NCBI GenBank assembly: GCA_950295325.1 | Contig: OX485805.1 | Location: 30,677,501-30,741,500, forward strand | Source: Polytrichum commune | Taxonomy: Eukaryota > Streptophyta > Polytrichopsida > Polytrichales > Polytrichaceae | Direction of reading: 5' to 3' | DNA: 64,000 bases | Part shown: piece after piece, positions 56,679 through 64,000 of the stretch | Layout of the letters: each line of letters begins with the position of its first letter | Position numbering within the stretch: position 1 is the stretch's first letter | Made by a program: the position numbers and the translations under genes | The notes under the pieces: model-generated | Told to the model about the DNA's origin: nothing | Seen by the model: the letters and a program-made list of their open reading frames with translations, nothing else | Database searches by the model: none

Positions 56679-59104
56679 TGCTCAGCGGAGACAGCTATCA
56701 ACACCAGCAAGATAGACCTCCCTAGACATTCGAGCAGAAAGAAAAGCACAGAGAACGCACTGCATAAAAAAACATGCACACATGCCAGGAACATCATAGA
56801 AGGTCAGGTTGTCGGCGCTCCCATTGCAAAGCATGGCCTGCAGGAAACAGTCTGCGCACGACATAGAGTACATCCCAATATGCACACGGTTGCAAGGGCA
56901 CCCCAAAGTACAGGCTGGCCGCGAAGCCCATGTGCGGCAGAGGGGGGGTGTAGAGGGATTGAGGGCAGATCGCAGAGGAGAAAGGTGCTGAATGCACGAA
57001 CACAGTTACAAACAGGCATTGTTCCAAAGCCATCGAACAACAATCCAAAACTTGAAAGAAGGGGGTGCAGCGACCTCGCAGCAGCACATTGGTGAAAACC
57101 ACGACCAACACACATTCGCGCCAACCAGCAGAGAACACCAAGCACTATGAAAGCACGCCTGCCAGAGAGCAACGGAGGAAAAAGGGAGGGACAGAGGAAA
57201 AAATTATGCTATACGCCGCGGACACAAGAAGAAATTGACGGAGAGCGCGGCGGTTGAAAGCACACAACTGCAGGTGCGAAAGGGGGACTGCCTGCCACCA
57301 ATGTTGTTTGGCATGTGTCCGTGAGGATTGGGAGGTGACCCAGACACCCACACGCAATGTAATGGACTGGATATGCATGCAGCAAATTGAATGTGGCGAG
57401 GTGTTTACCTGGGGCAGCCTGCAACGCAAGCTGCGAACGCTATGTGGCCGCTGACAGTTCAGCACAAACCCCAAAACCCCCAGCTGTTGGGCAGCACGCC
57501 GTGCCGCCACAGCAGACACCACATCGGCGATAGGCAACGCCCTGGACAGAAGCTCACAGACTGATTGGGTGCGTCGCAGGAACTGTGCGCGCGGGACGAA
57601 CGCAGCAGCGGAGGGAAGTGCCAGAAATCATAACCCCTGCACAGTGCTTGCATTTCCAACGGGGTCGCCCCTTCTGCACCGACACGGAGGGCCACATCAA
57701 AAACCATGGACATGGTGAACATCACAGCGTGCAGGCATCGCCAAGGAGCAAGCGAACGCGAATCGTGGAAAGGCGCGATGCCTTGCAGCATGCAGGAGAC
57801 CCCGACTAGGCGTATTCAGAGTTCCACGTGCCGCACTCCGACCAGCACAAGTGTGGCCACGGCTGGAGCGGTGGCAGGCAGACGGCAATATGTGCGAACG
57901 CAGGCGAAAAAGCAAGGCAACGGGGGTGCGCAATGGCGGCATGCAAATAGCTCGCACAAAGTAAACGTGCACAAGACATGCCAGTGGAACGAAAGAACGA
58001 GGATATGTTGGCGGACTCACCAGGACTCGGTATTGGTAGTCGAGAAACTCCGAGGGTGCCTAGAACAAAACCACCGAGCCGGGGGCTGTCGACGCCACGA
58101 ACGCAAAAAAAATCCAACACTATGCCGCCCTGGGAGGCTGCGACGACGCCAGCCGTTGTTCCGAGATTGACAACAACGCAGGATGAAGCCCTCTCCAAGG
58201 AAAGGACCACCCGCAAAATAACGGAAGGAAGTTGTCGGGCGTGGCGACTAGGAGGACAGGAACACAATCCTTCGCATGTGGCGCTGGGTGGACGTCGACC
58301 CAGCGGCACACACACGCGCCCCTGTGGATGCGTATACCGCGCTTCCATAAAGATGGGAGCGGCAAGTGTTGGCAGGGGGGCTGGCGGGCTTGCTCCCCCC
58401 GCAAACACGCAGGCACCCAGAGCTATGAGCAGAACAATAACGACGGCACCCCCGCCAAAATGCACACGACGCAGCCCGGAGCGCAGATCACCACCTCTGC
58501 GGCGCAAAACTCCGTTCCTGGAGTGGACAGAGGACCCCACAATACTGCGCATCCCCTAAGCGCATGGAGACAGGCGCACCCACAAACTCATGGAAAGATG
58601 CAAAAAAGGGAGCCGTGGAAAGCAGGGAATGGCGAAACAAACACCAACATGCCCCCGCGGCTAAACCACTACGGCGGACGGGCTGCGTGCGCCATAACAG
58701 TGGCGGAACACGCATCTACTCCAAACCCCCAGATGCCGAGAACTACCAGCCAACAAGCGAGCGGCGATCATCAAACTCTGCCCAAACATTACCCTAAACA
58801 CGAGGAACGCATAACCCCACTCACCCGATCAATTGACGCGACAGGTTTCGATGTCCGCGACCGAACCTCACAGCATTCGTGCAGCTTTCCTTGCGCAGCA
58901 GGGTCCAAAGCTCCTGCCGAGGAATGCCGCAAACCTGGGAAGCCTGGGGCGCGACCCCGCACGGAGCAGGACCCGTCGGCTTCAACAATTGCGATGGACA
59001 GAATTCGTCCGTTGCCACGCGTTTTCATCCAGACCCAAAGGACGTCCCAAAGGGCGGTGCTGGCACCGGAACCGGGCTGACACCCCCGGGTGCGGCCCCC
59101 CCCC
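56679..59104. other. PIF element right arm, no gene supported
   Basis: This is 2.4 kb of GC-rich sequence with long overlapping ORFs on both strands (to 282 codons at 58232-59080) that show no domain and low-complexity composition. It likely contains the promoter and 5' UTR of the SANT gene and the right terminal region. Confidence 0.5.
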
Positions 59105-59107
59105 TTA

Positions 59108-59813
59108 GCCTAGGATTATTTGAGGTGTTGCATAGCGAAATCTCCCCCTTAACAATCTCTTGAATTGAAGTTGTTAAATGGAGACAGTGCTTTTGAGTCT
59201 CTTAATTGAATGCTATCACCGATCATAACTGTCAGGATTATTTGAGGTCTTGTGTAACGAGATTTCCCCCCTCAATAGTCTCTTGAATTGGAGTTGTTAA
59301 ATGGAGACAATGCTTTTGAGTCTCTTTATTGATTGCTATCATTGTTCAGAGGGCCCTGAATTTTGTCACCTCATCTGTTCCAATTTCTAGGATTATTGTA
59401 GATATTTATTCTCTCTAGTGGTACCATGTATTTTTGTGCTAAATACTACTTTTAGTTTTTTCCCCAACTATTGGAGTCTTTTGTAAAATGGTCATGATTT
59501 AGGTTAAGTAGCCATCTCAACTCATGATTATTTGAGATCTTGCGTACCAAATTCCCCCCCGACCTCCTCTCCCATCTTTTTCAAACAATCACTTCAATTG
59601 AAGTTGTTGAAATGGAGGCCTGAGTGCTATTGGATCTTTGATTTGAATGTCGTCGGCTTGAATATTAAAGAGACTTGGTACATTGGTGCACTCAACTTTG
59701 TTGTTCATTAGGTGTGAGAATAATTTCAAGTAAAGGTTGGGCATGTCAATTTTATGTAGATCATTACATTTTTTAATATTAAATTACTATAATTGAATTA
59801 TTTCGTGCACATA
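59108..59813 (+). repeat. segmental duplication copy B, segment 5 (noncoding)
   Basis: This continues copy A 8532-9062 and 10057-10253 without the 994-bp CTCAGGG element. Two related halves (ATTATTTGAGGT(G/C)TTG, TCTCTTGAATTG(A/G)AGTTG, GAGTCTCTT) repeat within it, as in copy A. No gene. Confidence 0.8.
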
Positions 59814-59817
59814 GCAT

Positions 59818-60737
59818 ATGGTTGTTGGAAGTAACAACAACCATGGAAAAGCTCGTGAACTCAATTTAAATGAGATGTATAATGCAAGAGTTTCATCTCA
59901 ACAAACTCCAAGGTTTGAACAATCTTTTTTTTTCCTCACAATATGGATAGTGAAAGTAAAACTCAATCAGGTAAAAATGTTGGAAATGATGAATTTGAGA
60001 AAATTCTTGAGAGAATCTGTAGGAAATCTTCAGTTGAGTTATGAAAACAATATCGGAGATCGTATTATTCATGCACTGGCAACAAATGGGCTCAATGAAC
60101 TACAACAACGCATATTATTGGGTGCATCTTATGTGCAAAGAGTTGTTCATACTTTGAATGATCGTTTCTAGACCCAATGCACCCAATGCACCCAAACTTT
60201 GCAACCCTTGTAATTATCCAAGTGATGATATTGACTGAATCACAAATGCCAAATTTTGGCTCGAAAAGATATTGTTGAAGTTTCAATACACTAAAGAAGA
60301 AAGTGACATATGTAAGGAAGAACTCTTGGAATTTACGGAAACACTTTGACATGAGTGTGAGACCAAAACGATATTTGAGGCTTGGCACATATGTGGTAGC
60401 AATTTGGAATGACACACAAATTGGCCTAAACTTATGCAACTTTGGCAAAAAAAAATTATACTCATTCCATCAAGTATAGCTATTTGTAAGTGAGGATTTT
60501 CCAAACAAAATGCAATCAAAAGCCAATTGCGCAATAGGTTGAACTTGAAGACCCTTGATGCTCTTATGCGGGACACTCTTTGTGGGCTTGAAATGGATGC
60601 AATGGATTGGGCTAGCATCGTCAACATTTGGAGAAACATGCGAGACCGAAGGATACTTATGTTCGATTGATAGTTTTTTTTTTTTTTTTGGTTACAAAAA
60701 AAGATTGTATTTTGATATTCCAAAATATTAGTTTTTC
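59818..60737 (+). pseudogene. hAT (zinc finger 862-like) transposase remnant, copy B
   Basis: This is the uninterrupted version of the copy-A remnant. It reads MVVGSNNNHGKARELNLNEM, then in another frame MDSESKTQSGKNVGNDEFEK, SYENNIGDRIIHALATNG, LLGASYVQRVVHTLNDRF and, near 60560-60650, the ALMR...L dimerisation segment. Compared with 21386-22745 the catalytic middle is deleted. The 146-codon minus-strand ORF is its shadow. Confidence 0.75.
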
Positions 60738-60976
60738 TAAAATACTATGTAACCCAAAATTGAGGTGACATTTAGAATAAAATGTATATGTCAATTGACA
60801 TTCATTTTTGTTTTTGAAAGCGTCACGACTCACGTGACAAAAGGGATTTGAAGTTGAATGTGACTCAAATGAAATTTGTCAAATATGCACACTCGTTGAA
60901 AATTCTCCAGGTCAGCTTTCCATCACTTGTCAGGCTTTTTTGCCATTGTGATGTCACAATGACACATACATGTATC
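60738..60976 (+). repeat. hAT 3' flank and end of segmental duplication copy B
   Basis: This matches 18010-18247. Similarity ends at GACACATACATGTA, which in copy A is where the TAA-flanked PIF-like element inserted, so the true duplication limit is close to this base. Confidence 0.75.
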
Positions 60977-61264
60977 ATGAGCAAACACACTACTAGGAAA
61001 GGGGGTCCATTTGCACACCACAAGGACAGTAAAATCAACATTTTTCTGCAACCAAGACACATGTCATGAAGGTTGCAGCCATTGTGGACACCGTGTCATC
61101 CTGGAAAAATCCTATTATCTAACACATGCGGGATTTTTGTAAGTAATTTTTACTGCGGCGGTAAATTATGATTGTGGGTAAAGTTCAGAAGTAATTTAAT
61201 TTAATATATCACATAAATTATTTAATGCAATATTATCATTAAAACTCAATTATGGATGGTTAGT

Positions 61265-61425
61265 AGGTCCACACTTTCTAACCCCCCCTCCCAGGTAGGT
61301 ATAACCTTCAACCTACTCACCTACAAGAATAGGCCACCTAGCACTCACCTAAGTGGCAAGGCCAAGGGATTCGAACCTTGCACCTTGTGAGGCTCACAAA
61401 TGTGCCTTAACCACTAAGGTAGGGG
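61265..61425 (-). mobile_element. tRNA-derived SINE
   Basis: On the minus strand the head reads CTTAGTGGTTAAGGCAC (A-box-like, 61402-61418), followed 26 bp later by AAGGTTCGAATCCCTTGG with a perfect B box GGTTCGAATCC (61367-61377). Internal RNA polymerase III boxes at this spacing are the hallmark of plant tRNA-type SINEs. The tail end is not sharply defined. An anticodon stem cannot be drawn well, so it is not a working tRNA gene. Confidence 0.65.
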
Positions 61426-61804
61426 TGGCAATTTCCGTCCAAATTTCAGATGTGCCTAGTTGGGATGCTAAAACTATTTTTTTTATAAATTTTGAGCGCT
61501 CCGCAAAGCTGGTGCAAGAGCAACTATGAAAAAATCAAAATTTTCCAACATGTTTATGATTTCCTACAAATTTTTAAAGGAAACCTTGTAGAGTGACCAA
61601 CACTCGCACATAGGGTACGTGGTATATCCACAGGGTGGATTTCTAAAACCAACCGTTGGCAGCCAATGAAATGTTGGCAGCGCTGTGAATGGTAAAATCA
61701 CCTTGATAGGTGCTTTTGTAAACCCAGGTAAAAACACCTAAAAAGGTGCTTCCGACATAGGGGTCGACTTTAGGACCCGCACGGAAATTGCCACCCCTAC
61801 CTTA
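61415..61804. mobile_element. 390-bp TIR MITE adjoining the SINE head
   Basis: TAAGGTAGGGGTGGCAATTT CCGT is repeated inverted at the far end, 24 bp perfect. The TAGGGGTGGCAA start resembles hAT MITE termini. The 8-bp flanks outside TAGGGG are inverse rather than direct, and a TA duplication would fit only if the termini are counted from GGGGTGG. It abuts the SINE A-box region. Confidence 0.7.
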
Positions 61805-62583
61805 AGTAATCACATCACACATGATACTTATGGAGTGCTTCAAAACTTTCTAGACTAAGGCCACTATTTTCTCTCTACTAGTCATTATTTATTGTATATA
61901 ATTTATTGGCTTCCTTTTACTATTTACTGGCTAATATTAATTGTTTGATATTTAATTTCTAATATTTAATTTTAAATATATACTATCTAATGTTTATTAT
62001 TTTTTGCCCATTATTTATTATTTACTATCTATTCTTTATGTTTATAGATTATTATGTACTATTTATGGTCTTTTATTATTATTTACTTTTATAGTATATC
62101 ATTTACTATTTACCATCTATTATTATTAATATATATCATTATCTATTTTTAATATTTACTTTTTAATATTTAATGTTTAAAGTATATTATTTACTATTTA
62201 TGGTATGTTATTGTTAATTTCATGTTTATAATATATTATTTACTATTTATTATGAAATATGAAATATATAGAGCTTATTATTTACGATCTAATATTACAA
62301 TGCTTTAATGTTGGATGAATGAAAGATACACTTGTATGCGGTAATTGCCTCTCTCCTACCTTAATAATTAATGAAGAAGGTGACTCACATCTAGGTCTAG
62401 ATCTACCTAGAAGATCTATAAAACTAAATAAAGATAAAATATTCCTTCACGAACCTTTCGCATGACATGAAAGTGATATATCTCCCACACATGCAAGAAA
62501 TATGTCACGGAGCTCAAAACTCCAACATGAAAGTTTTTCATGTCATGGGGCACATGTCAAAGAGGACCACTTTCCTTGTAGTG

Positions 62584-64000
62584 ATCGTAGGATTACTCTC
62601 ATAAAGGAAGATTCAAATTCTTCATTGTTTACGTTTTGAGCTTAAATACCTTTTGAGCAGGGCTTGGGGAGAACCGGCAGTTAGGTACAGATGAACTGGT
62701 TGAGTTTGAGGAATTACTGGTTGAAGTTTGAGACTTCAGGAGAATTACCGAGCATATATATTAGAGGAATCTTTATAATATACTTCAAATGAATAAAGCA
62801 AAACCAGAAGATGTCAAAATGTCACTGGTTGGATTTAGAATCACTAGGATCTTGACCGACTATGCCCAAAAACTTCCCGGGCACCGCATTGATATGTGCA
62901 ATTAGGTTGGCCCACGACAATTTATCAATATTCAACACCATTTTGAATATTTGTCATCATGTTTTTATATATATTTCCATACAAATTGATATACAAGGTT
63001 AGAGGTTTTTGTGATTTGATTTTGACTTTAAGTAATTTGCGTGGGTAAAGAGGCAACCCATTCACAAAGGCAACCTAATTGCAAATATCATTAGTGTAGA
63101 CACCCTAAACCCTAAATTGTAGAGGGCTCTCTAATTTTATTTAAAATGGTTCCCCTCTACATAACACGTCATGTTTAAATCCTATACTGGTTGAGAGCGT
63201 TCGAATTCCATCTAGAAGTTACATTTTGGAACTATCAAATATGAATGAATTACTCTAAAAAATGGTTTGTGTTAAGAGATTTATTTCTTCACTAACTTAG
63301 CTAGTTAAGGATGATGTAATTGATTTTAATGTCAAATTCTCTAGCTAGGAGTTCATGAGAGGCAAAGTTAAACTACACTAAACTAGCTAAGGTAAGAATT
63401 AAAATAACTACAGCATGCGCATGGAACAATTAGTTAAGTTAGACTTAAGCTAACATGTAGTTAAGCTAACGTATCCATAGGCTTGAATAACAATGAAAGT
63501 TAACTAGTGGCGGCAAATGCTATGGGGACCTACACATGTAAAGCATTTGACACATTTCAAAGTACTGAGTTATTAATAAATATAGTAGGTATAACGCCAA
63601 CGTTTGTAGGAAGCACGAATAATGAAAGGTTTAGGTTTGGCAACATCTACATATTCTCATTTGAAAGTCCAAGGCAACAAACTTTCATCTTTATGAAATA
63701 TAGTGTGTTTATGTGGTTCTAGGAACATCACATATCACTTGGTATGAGATGGCCCCCTATCATATGGCTCTTATTTGTATCATGCCTAAAATTGGATTAA
63801 TAAGTTGTTGATTTTATATTTATATGTTTAGCTACCGACAAATAACATGCCTCAAGTCTTAATAAGGGCAACCAACAACACTTCCGATCTCACACACCCA
63901 CAAAAGGAACTTCATAAAAAATCTTTGTGACACTTTCATCTTCCTAGTTTGTCTATCATCTTGAGACTCTTAAGACACATCATTTATTGAATTTGATATG
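62584..64000. other. terminal stretch, no gene recognised
   Basis: This is AT-rich sequence. At 62660-62880 there is a diverged relative of the copy-A/B segment around 5930-6110 and 6540-6720 (GGGGAGAAC, GGTTGA(A/G)GTT, TAACTGGTCGGA-like), an older dispersed repeat. The 71-codon ORF at 63507-63722 matches nothing I know. Confidence 0.4.

Larger units (their letters stand above)
51607..59104 (+). mobile_element. 7.5-kb PIF/Harbinger transposon, TTA target duplication
   Basis: TTA at 51604-51606 and 59105-59107 flanks an element that starts GGGCCTGGCCGCACC and ends GGGTGCGGCCCCCCCCC, an imperfect inverted repeat of about 15 bp. Copy A has the uninterrupted GGTCTTAGCCTAGG at about 8529. The element is strikingly GC-rich and CpG-rich against its AT-rich host. 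It holds a transposase ORF, a convergent trihelix/SANT ORF and a spliced coding segment in the left arm. Both main ORFs are open over their full length, so it may be recently active. Confidence 0.92.
60988..62583. mobile_element. CACTA-like non-autonomous element
   Basis: The ends are CACTACTAGGAAAGGGGG and CCACTTTCCTTGTAGTG, close inverted versions of a CACTA terminus. Subterminal CACATGTCATG / CATGACA motifs recur near both ends. The 3-bp flanks (ACA, ATC) differ, so one end may have been rearranged. It carries a SINE and a TIR MITE. The rest is AT-rich with TATTTACTATTTA repeats and no transposase. Confidence 0.65.

Noticed and set aside
58232-59080. 282-codon plus-strand and 248-codon minus-strand ORFs in the PIF right arm
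   Set aside because: They overlap each other, have low-complexity composition and no domain. High GC content makes long chance ORFs common.
61265-61425. Functional tRNA gene on the minus strand
   Set aside because: A and B boxes are present, but the acceptor and anticodon stems do not pair well; a SINE fits better.

Overview
This is a gene-poor, AT-rich, transposon-dense stretch of a land-plant nuclear genome. The evidence is a multi-exon carotenoid cleavage dioxygenase (CCD1-type) gene with GT-AG introns, plant-type TTTAGGG runs, and PIF/Harbinger, hAT, CACTA, LINE, SINE and LTR remains. I cannot name the species. The repeat load and the RNase H-bearing LINE would suit a large non-model genome such as a lycophyte, but that is only a guess.

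The layout is a tandem segmental duplication. Copy A runs from the window start to about 18,247. Copy B runs from about 31,473 to 60,976. Each copy begins with the 3' end of a CCD1-like gene and continues through the same AT-rich noncoding sequence into the same decayed hAT transposase. In copy A only the last two CCD1 exons are inside the window (274-637). The gene that starts copy B is complete (24,483-32,198): 14 exons join in frame into 549 codons, but one TGA at 30,857-30,859 interrupts codon 409.

After the duplication each copy collected its own insertions, so each copy is an empty-site control for the other. Copy A received a 445-bp insert, a poly-G/poly-C-capped MITE, a 994-bp CTCAGGG element, a 760-bp GGGGCC element carrying TTTAGGG repeats, and a nest of three related probable solo LTRs plus a MITE. 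Copy B received a truncated LINE that itself holds a MITE with a solo LTR inside its poly-C end, a 1.19-kb foldback element, and a 7.5-kb GC-rich PIF/Harbinger transposon. That transposon has an intact 500-codon DDE transposase, an intact trihelix/SANT partner ORF and a third, possibly captured, spliced coding segment.

Between the copies (18,250-24,482) lie a TAA-flanked PIF-like element with two nested elements, a third hAT pseudogene, and sequence I cannot classify. Intron 1 of CCD1 carries a local duplication and two insertions. Downstream of CCD1 in copy B (32,199-36,875) are a 139-bp-period minisatellite whose units carry a conserved hairpin, a 519-bp TIR element, another capped MITE and the 3' end of a CACTA element. 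Beyond the duplication (60,988-62,583) is a CACTA-like element containing a tRNA-type SINE and a TIR MITE.

The most distinctive signal is a family of small elements that begin CTCGGG(n) and end (n)CCCGAG with 8-bp target duplications. Five near-identical copies are present, together with two related larger elements.
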